A DNA stretch of 64,000 nucleotides from contig NC_089722.1 of the NCBI RefSeq assembly GCF_035083965.1, forward strand, positions 38,859,958 through 38,923,957. Direction: 5' to 3'. Position 1 is the first letter of the stretch. Every line of letters starts with the position of its first letter. This DNA comes from Branchiostoma lanceolatum (taxonomy: Eukaryota > Chordata > Leptocardii > Amphioxiformes > Branchiostomatidae). This document shows positions 50,801 through 62,536 of this stretch, piece after piece. The notes under the pieces are model-generated. The model did no database searches. It saw only the letters and a list, made by a program, of their open reading frames with translations, and was not told where the DNA came from. Both the position numbers and the translations under genes were made by a program.

Positions 50801-53290
50801 GAATTCTACTTCCAAATAGGAATTCCAATCTGTCCCAGGACAATTGATCCAAGATTCTTTATATGCTCAACTGGTGAGTGTAGGCTTACCTGTGCTGAAA
50901 TTAATTGAAATTTCAGGTGTGAAATGATTTAGTCTATTTCCAAAATGTTTTGATGATAGTGTAGAATTGGAGATTGTCCTGGTAGAATTCCCATTTGTTC
51001 TAGGACAGACTGGAATCCCAATCTGAGCCTAGAACAGTTTCATATCGTCCTGAATTCCAATCTCTACCATGAAACATATACAATCATACAAAATGGGCAG
51101 GAATGCCACTGCACAAAATGCTGGAAGCCTAATATAGGTCTAAAGTCTGTCAAAAGACAAAGTCAATTAAACCATACACAGGTGCCTCAAACAGAATCTT
51201 TGTGAGTACCCGGTACCCAATGAAACAGGTAATATTGATTAAAAACACAAGAGTGAAGAGTCTATCAGCTAATTGCAATGTAAAATTAACTATGCTACTT
51301 ACTCCAAGGCATTGTTTGGCTTGTCAGGTTCCTCATACAGACCAACAAGCACTGAAAAACACAAACACACAAGGTAAATAACAGGAGAAACAACAAACAA
51401 AAAAAACTGAATGTTTTCCCTTGTAGCGTACTGACTGTCCTGGTCATTAAATCATTCACCCAATTTTTTAATTCTACCATTCATTACCCCTTAGAAATGC
51501 CTGGTAGAGGCTACGAGTAGCCTTCTGGCACCAATTTTGTATTGTGCACAAGGTTTGGTGATACTGAGATGGTTAATCCGCGGGTGTAAGATCTGACCTT
51601 TGGTGAGCGCATCCAAGACTCCAGCCTTCTCCAGATACTTCCTGAACTCCTCACGCTTGGAATCTGCTGCCTGCAAGTACAAGGGAAAATTCAGTATAAC
51701 TATAAATTATAATAGCAATTTGGTTGTTTCTTCTTCATTACTATGAGGGCTATATCTTAGTATAAGCATGGTACGCAAGGTACACAGGCAGTATGGTTTC
51801 ATCCACTTACAGTATACCGGAAAGGACTCCTACTGTTATGACCTCTTACTATCAATATGGGTGGTGGGTTGTTAAACGTGCTTGAGGGGTGGCTCTTCTA
51901 AAACACGGAATCTCCTTTAATTTGAACTTCCTATCCAAGAACATCCCTAGCCAAAGTTCAACTGTTGGGTACATGTACCCATTCTAACCTGAGTAAAGTG
52001 AGGAAATTTGTGCACAGTGGCTTTCCCGCTGGCACAACATTGGAGCTTAAGAGGATTCGAACCCAGGCCCTAACATGCTTTTAAGGATAACGCCACACAA
52101 TACTACATTTCAATATTTATATTCTCAAGATATTGTTTCTGCCTGTGTCCTTACAAGTAATAATAGGCCAATTGTGAGGACCTTGCTACAACATTGCGTA
52201 ATCGACGGTAAGTGATGTGCTTATTCAATCACATTTCAAGTGACGTACTCTATCTGTAACTAAAAGGTTACACCATTCCCACCAAGCCATCCTGAAACCA
52301 TTTATTGTCATCGTCTAGCAACTTTAGTTTTATACAGTCGCAGGATTTTGTCCATCTTTTAAATCATATTAATAATGCACAAGCATGTAGCGTTTCAGAC
52401 AAACCATACTAAAGCGACTGCTTAGCTAGAACTAGTACCTACACTCGAAAGTATGTACTCGAAAGTACACACCTATTATCGAAAGGATTATACATGAAAT
52501 TGTGTTTATTCCGAGTGAATAGACAATTAAACATGTATGACATCACATTTACGTCATTAAGTTAACCATGCATACATATCTCACACATAAGTCAAGTCAG
52601 GCATCTCATTCCAGAGTGGAACCGGGCCAACAGCGGGCGTATTGTCTCCCACGGTTGAGACGTTCCAGGCCAGGCTGGAGGCCTACCTGCCCTAGTCTGG
52701 GGCCTCGACCCCCGACCGCTATGCCCTGATGGGGTCATTTGGGGGTGTTTCTAAAGTTGAACATGTAGGCTGAAGTTCATGAAAGACTTGGTCAAACTCA
52801 AAGGGAAGAACACTTGATAAGCTGGCATATTGGAATTTCTGAGGAAAGAAAACTTACGAACTGTGTGATAAGTAACACACATTTCCTTTAGTATGAAGCT
52901 AATAGAAAACACCTGTTGTTTTTGTTATTAATGAATCATGTAACGTGCCAAATTTCAATCATATTTTTGCACCCCTTTTGGGGAACTCTGGTTTACTAAT
53001 TTCATATGAGCAAATTACTACTTCAAACCTATGTAGCTTTAAGTGCCATGTGTTGAACATACCACAACACACAACCACAGATTTACAAAAGTTACCAGTA
53101 TTTCAAGTTGCTTAAGAGGGATTTAGACTAATTGAAATGGAAATCGTACAACAGGTGTACAAATATTTTCTGCACAACAAACTCAGTAGTCGGCACAAGG
53201 GGAAACGAACGAGTATTTTGAGCCAAACAAAGCATTAAAGAAACAGAATTTTCAGTGACAACATTCTAGACTTACCCTATACGAAGTCAT
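47892..53290 (-). CDS. MYCBP: MYC-binding protein (AMY-1), 5 exons, 104 aa
   Basis: Minus-strand exons in order are 53290-53276, 51670-51598, 51351-51303, 48725-48596 and 47939-47892. They total 315 bases in phase with TGA at 47894-47892. The protein runs MTSYRAADSKREEFRKYLEK, AGVLDALTKVLVGLYEEPDK, PNNALDFLRQHLGA, then a heptad coiled coil (GLRLELSEARQKVEQL, EENAELKAKLAQYE) and an acidic tail. This matches human MYCBP (103 aa) end to end. MYCBP binds the MYC N-terminus and A-kinase anchoring proteins and is found in cytoplasm, nucleus, mitochondria and at cilia. The gene is head-to-head with ATM (start codons 2.1 kb apart). Introns contain a LINE fragment, a tRNA-like SINE and small hairpins. 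Confidence 0.95.
49455..49545 (+). mobile_element. tRNA-Arg-like SINE head (MYCBP intron 3)
   Basis: TTGGCCGATCTGGCAACGCG resembles an A box, followed by an ACTTCGGACCCAG anticodon-arm-like part with TCG in the loop and GCGGGTTCGTGTCC as B box. The order matches tRNA-Arg, but the acceptor strands and T arm do not pair well. T-rich and AT-rich sequence follows. It is a SINE or tRNA pseudogene. Confidence 0.6.
50785..50850. repeat. Small hairpin in MYCBP intron 3
   Basis: AATTGTCCTAGGACAGATTG and CAATCTGTCCCAGGACAATT are inverted repeats around a centre of about 25 bp. Related pieces (TTCTAGGACAGACTGGAAT, AATTCCAATCT) recur at 50990-51065 in a looser arrangement, so this is a local repeat cluster. 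Confidence 0.65.
52606..52765 (+). pseudogene. Decayed LINE C-terminus fragment (MYCBP intron 1)
   Basis: The plus strand reads VLSPTVETFQARLEAYLP and a stop, the same C-terminal motif as the fragment at 28020-28205. IPEWNR precedes it in another frame, so a frameshift has occurred. No other LINE domain is nearby. Confidence 0.6.
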
Positions 53291-55398
53291 GGTGTTGATA
53301 GTTCCTAAAATGTACCAAAATTGTCTGGAAATTGCAGAAATTCAATCTCGACACAAACTTCTCTCCGAGTGTTTGCGAAACAAAAATGGCGGAAGGTTGC
53401 TAGATGCGCAGAATACCTGCGCAGTAGCCAAGAATTGTTTTAGACGAATTCACTAGGGAATTATTTTAAGGGGTGTTCATAAATTACCAAACAATTTGAA
53501 ATAGCAATAAAATCATAATATCCTACTTTCAACTCATCATAATAAAAAACAAACAATGTGAAAATTGATATTAAATCTCTAAATCTAACTGTAATGCTAA
53601 AAACTCTTATCAAGGATAAAAACATACTTTGATCTATTGGTTCAGACCGTCTGGGTCATAGGTCAGCTTTCTGGTGAAAGTTACCGCCATCTTCAAACTT
53701 TCGGACTGCCAAGATCTGTGTCCAAAATCTGCTGTGAAGTCGCTCTAAACGGTTTTGTTACGTTGGCATCTGTAGGGTCTTGTCTTAAGGTACGTCTGGC
53801 GATCTTCGATTGTCTTAGGGCCAAAGGAAATCTTAGATTTTGTTAGCATTTGTGATGTGGCCATGCATGATGAAAATTATGAATAATATCAGGTGTATTT
53901 GCAGCCAGTGCCACAGGCAGGTACCCAATGTGTAGGGTAATGAGGCTGTTTAACGTGTTCGAGGCACCTCCTCGAGCACGGGACCCCCGTTTTACGTCCC
54001 TCCCGGAAGACGATTTCGTGGAAAGCTTCGTGAGGCTACAGCAATCCGGACGTCCTTGGTTGGTCTCCCATCCAAGCACTGTCCGGACCGCGCGTTGCTT
54101 AACTTCCGAGATCGAGGGATCGGGTGTATCCAACGCGCCACGCGGCCGTAACAAATAACACATGATAACTTATAACACATGATGATTATGCACTCTATTC
54201 AAATTATTTTCGATCGGTCAGTTTCATTGTTTACCGATTGTAGTTGTATAATAGCTTGAATGGGCTTTGATACTAAGCAAATTGGGTACTGAGCATAATT
54301 ACTTCCTGTCCAAACTTTGCATAGTTTTGCGTTTTGAGTGTTTTTCTGAAGTTGCAAATTTATTTAAGTGATGATGATGATAAGTAACAAATTAACATGT
54401 AAAGTACGTCATCCACTGAAAGTGAAAGTTATGTCGAACCAGTTTGGCTCACAGTAGCTTCCCCCTTGCTGTGACTTGTGGGAGGGACGATATTTTGTAG
54501 CCCTTCAGTTGTCCTCCCAATAACTTGAATAAGGTAAATAGTAGCAGAACACAGTTTCCGGCCAATGGGGCCATGGGAATTTCTATTGTTAAGGACCACA
54601 GAGTGACCGACATTGTTGTGGATGAAATTATAGTAGGGTGCAAATTATGCAATAGAAAATCATGACAAACAAATATGAGGGTACGATCTACAAAATAATT
54701 GAAGCAACAAAAAAAAGTTGTGTTTTTGAAACATTTTGACGGCCACTTTGATATGGGGTGATGCAGGGTCATACGGAACTGCAGCCGACTCACCCCGGCA
54801 GGCAGCTGTAAAGGTCACGCGCATTTATACGCCGGATGGGCAAACTTCAGAATCTCATTCGTACGATCTAAAAGCCCACTTATTATACTACCATACAGTC
54901 AAGTTTGTGCCTAACTGGCTTTCACGTTAAAGGTTTTACATACGGTTCAAGGTTTAGGGCGCACTAGCTTTTTACCGCTACATCATAGACTCCGGGCCGG
55001 GGGTAAAGTTACCAGACATTTTTTTAAGCCTCAAAGGAAAGATGCATAATTTGAAATGTCTCGTGTAGTATCATATACTGATATGCCCTGTTCATGATGG
55101 AATGCATTAGACATCCTGTCTCACAGTGTTAGTATAAGATCACTACTGGTACATCATGTATTCACTGATAAAAATGTGTAAGTTCAAAACATACCATTTT
55201 AGAAATTATATGAAGAACCGACTTGCAAATTTGAACTTGAATCAGAAAAACTCAGGTATAAACTCCTTTGAAAAGACATTCACATTGCTTTTTCAGAAAA
55301 CATCTATCAGTGCCTTCCAGTCTATGTTGATATGAGGAAAGTGTGTGAGGTGACGAGGCTGAGTTAGATGCTTCACACACCATAGTGGGTCCTTGAGC
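53291..55398. promoter_or_regulatory. MYCBP-ATM divergent intergenic region
   Basis: The two genes point away from each other, so promoters of both should lie here. Sequence next to the MYCBP start is GC-richer (CTGCGCAG near 53420, TGGCGGAAG near 53390). The middle holds the 5S-like sequence at 54034-54152. No TATA box or clear initiator could be assigned for either gene. Confidence 0.35.
54034..54152 (-). rRNA. 5S rRNA-like sequence (pseudogene or 5S-derived SINE)
   Basis: Read on the minus strand it has the length of 5S rRNA (119 bases) and its landmarks in order: TACGGCC near the 5' end, CCCGATC..CGATCTCGGAAGTTAAGCA, the internal promoter part GCTTGGATGGGAGACC, and CTGTAGCC at the 3' end. 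The end strands (GTTAC and GTAGC) can pair. Many other positions differ from animal 5S, and there is no T-run terminator directly after it. A single diverged copy outside an array suggests a pseudogene or the head of a SINE3-type element. Confidence 0.72.
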
Positions 55399-58300
55399 AT
55401 GACTGACCTTCTCACACATGACCTGAGGGACTGCTGTTGTCACCTGGAGTCAGACAAGGTCACAGAAAGGAAGGTGGGTTCAAACTCACAGTGTAAGTCA
55501 CCAAGAGCTAAATACCAAGTGAAACCCAGCACCAAGAGACCACGTCTAGTGATTAGAAATAGACATTAAACAGGGATAACAACAACAATGTCTTTATCAT
55601 TGTCATTTTCAGTAACTTCATGTGATTAGATGGGTCATTATTGTTCTCCATTGTGTCTTTAATTTTTTTCCGTCCCTCTCATTGTTTGGGAGCCCACGTT
55701 GTTGATTTTTGTTGTTAAATCTAGAAGTCAAGCTTAAGAAAAAATTATTTGGTCGATTTCAATGAAATTGACGAAAAGCTATTTGTGTATTATTGAATTT
55801 GAAATGATAAATGATAACTGATCATATCATGTCATAAAGATCAGGACAAGGCTTAATTTTTGTCTGCCCAAACAAGCAAATTTCAGGGCTGGGACAGAGG
55901 GACTGGTTTTGGAGACAGCTTTGATCTCGTCTGTCTATAGCCATTGTGCGACAGTTATTCTTAATGCATATTCATTCCTGTCAGAAAATTGTAGAGAAAG
56001 TTTACATGCCATCTGAAAGGACACCCCTCACTTAGACATGTAGTACATTTGTGCTCGTAAGTTACCAAAGCTAGGTACTCATTTTCACATGAGTTAAGTG
56101 AGGGCACAACACACTGGTACTAGATGGGATCCAACCCCCAAACCTTTATATCCTAAGTTAACCCTAACCATAAGACCACCTTGCCATCTTTTCATGTCAG
56201 AAAAATGCGGAGAAACTGCGGTCCCTCCTGTCCAAGCCAGCTCTGGTCGCCCTGCTGGACAAGAACTCCGACAGCAGAAAGAGCGGGCGTGGCCTGACCT
56301 GGGACGGCATCTTCAAGGTCATTCGGGGTCACATCCAGAAGGTGTGTGGATGTATTTGACTCAGTCAATGACTAAAGACAGTGGATGCTGTCTGAAACGT
56401 CTCACTGTTCAAAGCTTCAAAACTTATCCTGTTTCTTGAGTAACTTTTGTATTGAATATGTGGCAATTGAACTGCAACATTGATCACGAATGTTTTCCTT
56501 TCAGAAATTTTTCAAAAATGGTTTGGAAAAATACAACTGATCTGATGATTCGATGCATTTCATGAATAATTTCAACAGGTTGGTAATGCATAGATGTGAT
56601 AAAGTTGTCTAAACTTTAATACACAAACCAGAGGAGTTAATCTAGAAATATTTTTCAGAAGTCCTCATGCAACCTAGCCTGGGTACCATCCTAGATTACT
56701 ACCGGGGCTCCTGCGTTTGCTACCCTGAAAAAATATTTTTCAGGGTAGCGAACGGTAGTAATCTAGGATGGCATCCAGGCTACATGCAAGCAGGGCAAGG
56801 TATTTATTGAAAGACACAGATTACATAAAGTCCTAATAAATCTCACCTTCCCGAAAGCAGAGCCCCTATCGCTCGATTCGTTAGCTCGTTCGCATAGGGG
56901 CCCTGCTCTTTAGCCCCGGTAGACACGGTTCTGGCGATGTTACTGACAGTTGCTCGTGAATGATTAATGAGCTAAATTGCTCTAGATGAGGTTTAGCAAA
57001 CCCTCTGATTGGCTGAAGCTGTTTTGGTGGCGACGGCGCCAGAACCCTGTCTACCGGGGCTAAAGAGCAGGGCCCCTTCGCGAGCGAGCTAACGAATCGA
57101 GTGATAGGGGCTCTGCTTTCAGGAGGGTGAATGAATCTACAAATATGGAGTAGAATCCATACACATACATGTACATAGTGTCACAGAAACACATAACAGG
57201 GAGAAAGTCGTTAGGCCGTGTTCTCTGCAGCTGGTTATTTCTGTTACTGTCCTGTGACAACCAGTGGAATATTAGATTTTCAGAAAGATTTTCCGAGAGA
57301 TTGTGTTCATGTAAGTCCCAAAACTTTAATTTCCATTTCAGGAGGTTGAAAGCCTGAGGAATGCCAAGTCTGCGGTGTCAGCCTCAGCTCAGGCCAGCAG
57401 AGACAAGAAGAAACAGGAGGCCAGCATGCTCTTCAAGTTTTTCGTCAGGGTAGCAAACAAACGTCAGTAGCCCCACTTTGCACTTTTCACATCCCAGCTC
57501 TTCTTGTCCCATGAAATTATCATTGTTAGTTAATTCCCTAAGGTCAGAAGTACCATATAACTGCATTTATCAAGTACATGTACTGTAATTTTTTTATTTG
57601 TTAATGGTGACTTAATTTTAGCTACTAAATAGTCACTAGTCAACCGCTTAAATTGCAAATATTTGATCACTAACGTTTCAGAAAGTGATGTTTGTTCCCA
57701 CCGTTAAAATCAAATGTAATAAACTACTCCCTTTCCTCCAAAACTGCTCAAATTACCAAATGCAATATCATCATTAGATGGATATTAAGTACTTGTATGA
57801 CCTTTTTTACTTTTAGGCCTTTGGTTATGCAAATTGTTTTATCTTCTCTTTTACTTCACCCCAATGGAGTAAAATATCAGTTTGGTTTATCTGTCTGTCA
57901 TGTGTACCTCTACACTGCAGTTTGTACTTGTTCTGTTAGAGGGAGCAGTGAAGTTTCTATATTTTCTGCCAGAGGGGGTGAAATGTGCTATTTCTGAATG
58001 CTGTGTTGTCCAGGTTTTTTTGGAGGTAAAAATTGCCACAAAAAATTGCCACATTTGACCTAGTAGCATTCCTGGCCAATCTGAATTTCATGCTTGTCAG
58101 AGAATCCGCTACCTGAGTAAGAGGGGCACGGTTAGGCCCAATTTAGACACAGTTTTTCCCGACATCTCCTAAATCAGCTGACATCTGGGCAGAGATGTTG
58201 AGACGCATTTATACACACCGACAGGAAGAACTGCAGGACACCGGTGAAGTTGGAATGCAGTGGTGATACATCGTAATCAATTTTGTTTCAAGCTAAAAGT

Positions 58301-61300
58301 CTGCTTCCAATAGTAACACACCGTAAAATTGCTTAAACTCCCTGGGAAGTTTTAATAAATCCCCTTACTAGAAACAAAATTGGTCAATTGATCTCCACAA
58401 GTCTACTAAATAGCCTGAAACCTGTTTTCCAGATGTAGGGGACCGACACATTTTGTTTATACCTGCGCTGAAGCTGTCGGGGACTCCCGCTAAGTTTTCG
58501 GGCAAACACTTTGGATATGTCGGCTGCAATTTTCCGGACACCTGGAAAAATCCTCATTAAGACCTTAAAATTCCTGTTTAGATGCAGAAAAAAGCTGTCG
58601 CCTGCCCGATAGCTGCACTCCCGACATCTAGAAAACCTGTATCTAAATTGGGCCTTAGATTATGGTGGCACAGTACTAGTGCCCCTCCCCTTGTTAAACT
58701 AAAGAAACCCTGTTGTCTGCTAACTTTCAGGGCCAATTTTTAAAAACTCCAGGTACATTTTTTTCAGTTCAAACCTTTCTCCTGGTTCACTGTCCTTCAT
58801 TGTCTGTTCACTACTGTAAGGACACCCGTTTTATGTTTTCTAGGTGGTCCCAGATTGAAGTGTGTTGAGGTCATCCACCACATCCAGACTATAATGGACG
58901 ATCCCTTCACAGCCAAGGCCCTGGGGATGGACCATTGTACCGTCCTGATGAAGGACATCCTGTCGGTCAGGACGTACTGGTCAGACATTGACCACAAGCT
59001 GTGGCGTGGTCAGTCTTCATTTTATCTTCTTTAATCTATCATACATGTGCTGCCTCGAGAGTCAGTGTAGTGTACTGTGACATTTGAAAATTAAAATTGA
59101 ATAAATACATGTAAGTCTTAGAAACGTCACTTGGAAACAATAAGCAACCCTGAACTCCATTAACTGTAAACATATTTAAGTTTGTGTGTTACTGAACTAC
59201 TGACTGTGTTGTTTATGTTGTTGGATGGAAAATGAATAAAAAAAATTAAAAAAATAAAAATAAAAAAAGTTTGACATGTGTGGTTTTATTTTGCGCTTAG
59301 GCAAAAATTGAGTACAGTGGTTTTAAGTTTGCGGCAGTGCTACAGTCACATACTGCTACAGTACGAGTAAAGGACAAAAATGTTTGCGGTGGTTTCAAGT
59401 TCGCAGTGAAACAGTTGTCACGAAAACCGCAAACATAAAACCACAGCAAACATTTCTGCATTTACATTATGTCATACCTGGGCCGTGATAATGTTTGATA
59501 TGAAGGTGTTCGGGGCTGGTCTGTAATTTACATTTTATCACTGGCTTCCATAGAATAATTTCGAACCTCTTCCTCATGCATCATGTGCACTGCTGTAGAA
59601 AATTCCAATACCAGAGTCCGATGTTGAAATACATGTAGATGTTCCTCCTATTTTTTCTTTGAGGACACCACATTTTCTTCTGGTGCCTTTTGCAATTGGA
59701 CTGTCTGTTTTCTCGGGTGGGTATGACAAGGACAATAGTATACAATCATGTAGGTATCCTCATTAGATTCTATAGCTTTAAGTAACACCTGGAGTTAGGC
59801 TTGCAAAAGTTAAAAGTGAGAGGTCATTCAATGTATTCACTAGCCGCCTTATTCCTGTGAGGGTGATGCGTTTCATCAAAGTCAAACTATTATTTTAGTA
59901 ATATCGTAATCCAACTCCTACAGACTCAAAACTGACGTATTCCTTTACCATTCACCACAGTTTCAGCCTCGCTAACGCGCACAGAAGAAAAACTTGGGTC
60001 AAGCAATGTGACGCACTACTTTATACCCGAACTACTATTGGGGATGGGGATAGCCCATAAATACTGTGTTCTGCGACCTTAATGACATGATGTTTTGTTG
60101 CAGAACTGCTACTGCTGTACTGTCGAACCCTGCTGTGCCCTCCTGATCAGTTTGACCGCACCCTCCTAGCTCGTACCCTCCACACCCTGATGCTGGGGGC
60201 CTCCGTACAATGTAACATCAGGGGGAAGAACCTGTTCAGATTCTTCACCGAGGTCATGAAGAATGCCAGGTTTGTACTGCACTTAGTCTACATGCAATGT
60301 CTCGAAAGTTAAACAAGACCAAAGATTTTTTTAAAAACTCCTGTTTATTTTTCTTTTACGTAAACAGATAGTAGACTATCTCAAGACAAGAGAACTCCAA
60401 GATGAGATCTGACTTCACTCGGTTGATGAAGAGACAAAGTTCGTCTTGAATTAGCTCCCCATAGTAGCAATTTACTCTTTTGTTGTGTGTTGTGTTTACA
60501 TGTTTGTCAATAGTAAGATATTGGTTAGTTTTCCAGTTATGATTGGCTTAAAATTTGAAAAGTCTGTTAGATTGTCAATGTAGATAGTTCAAGTAACAAT
60601 GTCATGTCAATGATAGTAACAATCCCTTATGAGTACATTTCAAACCAATGTTAAACCAAATTGGTTTTAGTTCTCCTTATTAGGACATAATATGGAAGAA
60701 AGCTTAAATTTCAGGAAAATAAACTAAATAGTACTAGTACTTTCCTAACCATACATTTCTGTTCCAGACAGGAGATGAATGGTAACTTTTAGCATTCTTC
60801 TTTTATGAACCAGTGAAAGAATATCCCTCTTAAAACCAAACTAGCTACAATATCTATATATTTCTGTTACAGACAAGAGAAGAACCTGGCAGTGCTGGAG
60901 CCCCTGGTTTCTGCCATGAACGTGTTCTGTAAGACCATGTCTGCAGACTGCAGGGGTCAGATCTGTAAGTTGGGGGAAGCCACAACCCTGGGACTGCTGT
61001 ATGTGTGGAACAACAGGCCGCCAGCACAGCTCAAGGTACTGTTTGTTTGTTTGTTTGTTTGTTTCACCAGGGGAAAATCATATCGCAAGCTGACGATTTT
61101 CTATGAGCCCTAGGGGGAAATACAGAATACCTATGTTAGGGCTCGAAATGCTGTAGATGCGTTTAAATTTGCGTGGTTTTTATTTCGCGGTAGGCAGAAA
61201 ATGACGTGTTCGCCATAGTTTAAGTTTGTGTTTGAGTAGTGCTACAGTCATAGGTGGGCAAAAAGTTTAGCGATGGTTTTAAGTTTTTACAGTACTAGTA

Positions 61301-62312
61301 CCGGGTCTGGGTGCATAATGCACTTTCGTGCACCCAAAATTGCAGCTGTGCACCTTATTTCTGACTGTGATTGCCAAATTTTCTACCTACGGCTTTCTTC
61401 GGCAATTGATCTTCTATGGTATGATCTTAGAAACAGTAGAAGGCAAAAGGTTCTTGGAGGTTTGTACCACCCTCGTTTTGGTTGAGTGAAGGTAGATTAG
61501 CCCCAGTGTAGATGGTATCCTTCACTCTACTAAAGCCTGTGTCACACAGCACGAAAATTGATTGACCGACGAGTGTGAGCTATTGACAGTAGTACACCCA
61601 GCGTTCTCTGCATTATCGCACATTTTTTATGGTTCAGCCAGCAGATATGATTATATGATTATGATAGGGTCGACTTATTGACAAAAAAGTATGCACAGCC
61701 CTCTGTCGATTTTAAAATCGGGAAACCTTGTGGCACTCGACAAATACGGCCAAAGCTTGTCAACTGTGTGACAAGTGTGTAATACTACATAACCTGATTT
61801 AATGTTTGCAGTTTTTGCAGTGATCTCGTCACAGCGGACTTAAAACCACCATGAAAATGCTTGATCTGTTTTCTGCCCACCTGCCCTTTGTTTAAACCAC
61901 CTGGAACTAAAACAGGATGACACTCGGGCTACCTAAGACCATCGCAAACACTCCCTTTTCTCCCTACTGTGAAATTAAATCCCTGCGAAGGCATTTACAC
62001 TATCTCAACTTAATCCAGGCCAATGTCACAATTTGAATTGTTCACCCGATGCAACCTCCGTTTTTACAGGAGGAGGTGATAGAGTTCTTCGGAATACAGA
62101 TGTGCGTGCACCACCCCATGGGGGCGACATGTGAAGGGGAGGGGGAGTACGCCCACGACCACGCCGTCTGGAAGAACCACCTGAAGAAACTTTACGACGC
62201 CATCTACAACGACCTTGAACACGTTGGAGGTCGCAGCAGGTTCACCTCAGTGACCAAAGATTCGGCCCTCAGTCCTGGGTTTGTGGACCTGGCAGCTGAT
62301 GTGTTTCACCAG
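55399..62312 (+). CDS. ATM: ATM serine/threonine kinase, first seven coding exons (358 codons; gene continues)
   Basis: Exons are 55399-55473, 56201-56341, 57342-57462, 58844-59008, 60104-60269, 60873-61035 and 62070-62312, all in phase. The start MTDLLTHDLRDCC, then LESDKVTERK, fits the N-terminus of ATM (human LEHDRATERK at the same place). Later matches to human ATM include SASAQASRDKKKQE, PRLKCVEVIHHI, LKDILSVRTYW, LARTLHTLMLGA, CELG-like CKLGEATTLGLLYVW, QMCVHHPMGA and VDLAADVFHQ at the last donor. ATM is the PI3K-like kinase that starts the response to DNA double-strand breaks; this N-terminal part is the HEAT-repeat solenoid that binds partners such as NBS1. The FAT and kinase domains would be outside the window. 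I found no exon 8 before 64000. In mammals ATM pairs head-to-head with NPAT; here the divergent neighbour is MYCBP. Confidence 0.93.
56353..56450 (+). mobile_element. Half copy of the hammerhead-like hairpin element (ATM intron 2)
   Basis: TGACTAAAGACAGTGGATGC, CTGTCTGAAACGTCTCACTG and CTTGAGTAACTTTT follow the right arm of the element at 23163-23361 with scattered differences. Only one arm is present. It begins 12 bases after the exon 2 donor. Confidence 0.72.
56690..56788. mobile_element. Hairpin repeat (CCTGGGTACCATCCTAGATTAC ends)
   Basis: GCCTGGGTACCATCCTAG and CTAGGATGGCATCCAGGC are inverted repeats, with inner pairs ATTACTACCG/CGGTAGTAAT and ACCCTGAAAAA/TTTTTCAGGGT, so the whole 99 bp can fold. 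It shares ends with 28637-28738. Confidence 0.7.
56844..57129. mobile_element. hAT-like MITE with CACCTTCC...GGAGGGTG ends (ATM intron 2)
   Basis: Inverted arms of about 90 bp pair AGCAGAGCCCCTATCG with CGATAGGGG-type sequence, CGATTCGTTAGCTCG with CGAGCTAACGAATCG, and GGGGCCCTGCTCTTTAGCCC with its complement. Flanking AATAAATCT (56835-56843) and AATGAATCT (57130-57138) look like a 9-bp target duplication with one change. It is non-coding. Confidence 0.8.
58132..58657. mobile_element. MITE with TTAGGCCCAATTTAGA ends (ATM intron 3)
   Basis: TTAGGCCCAATTTAGACACAG and CTGTATCTAAATTGGGCCTTA are inverted repeats, followed inward by CCCGACATCT and AGATGTCGGG-type pairs. The interior of about 400 bp is non-coding. 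It ends about 190 bases before exon 4. The target duplication is not clear. Confidence 0.75.
59230..59470. mobile_element. A-rich tract plus TACTGTAAATGC-family repeat (ATM intron 4)
   Basis: About 59230-59270 is A-rich (AAAAAAATTAAAAAAAT). It is followed by GTGGTTTTATTTTGCGC, GTTTGCGGCAGTGCTACAGTCACATACTG and GCAAACATTTCTGCATTTAC, whose halves are inverted repeats (TTTGCGGTGG against CCACAGCAAA). Relatives are at 61150-61290 and 62375-62536. Confidence 0.65.
61145..61300. mobile_element. TACTGTAAATGC-family repeat, partial (ATM intron 6)
   Basis: GCTGTAGATGCGTTTAAATTTGCGTGG, TTATTTCGCGGTA, TAGTGCTACAGTCATA and GCGATGGTTTTAAG follow the order of the copy at 62375. The right end is missing. 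Confidence 0.6.
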
Positions 62313-62374
62313 GTAGGGTTAAAGGTCAACTGGCCGTAGCTAGTCTTCCTAGTTGTTTATGTTTCGCTGTAATA

Positions 62375-62536
62375 TACTGTAAATGCATTTAAGTTTGTGT
62401 TGTTTTTATTTCGCGCTAAGGGGAAAATAGATGTTCGCTGTGGTTTTAATTTCGCGGCAGTGTTATAGTCACATACTGGTACAGTATTGAACAAAAATGA
62501 ATGTAAAACCACCGCAAACATTTCTGCATTTACAGC
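62375..62536. mobile_element. TACTGTAAATGC-family MITE, best copy (downstream of ATM exon 7)
   Basis: The left end TACTGTAAATGCATTTAAG and the right end CATTTCTGCATTTACAG are inverted repeats, with TTTGTGTTG and ACCACCGCAAAC forming a weaker inner pair. The interior has TTATTTCGCG and TTATAGTCACATACTGGTACAG. It is non-coding. Confidence 0.7.
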
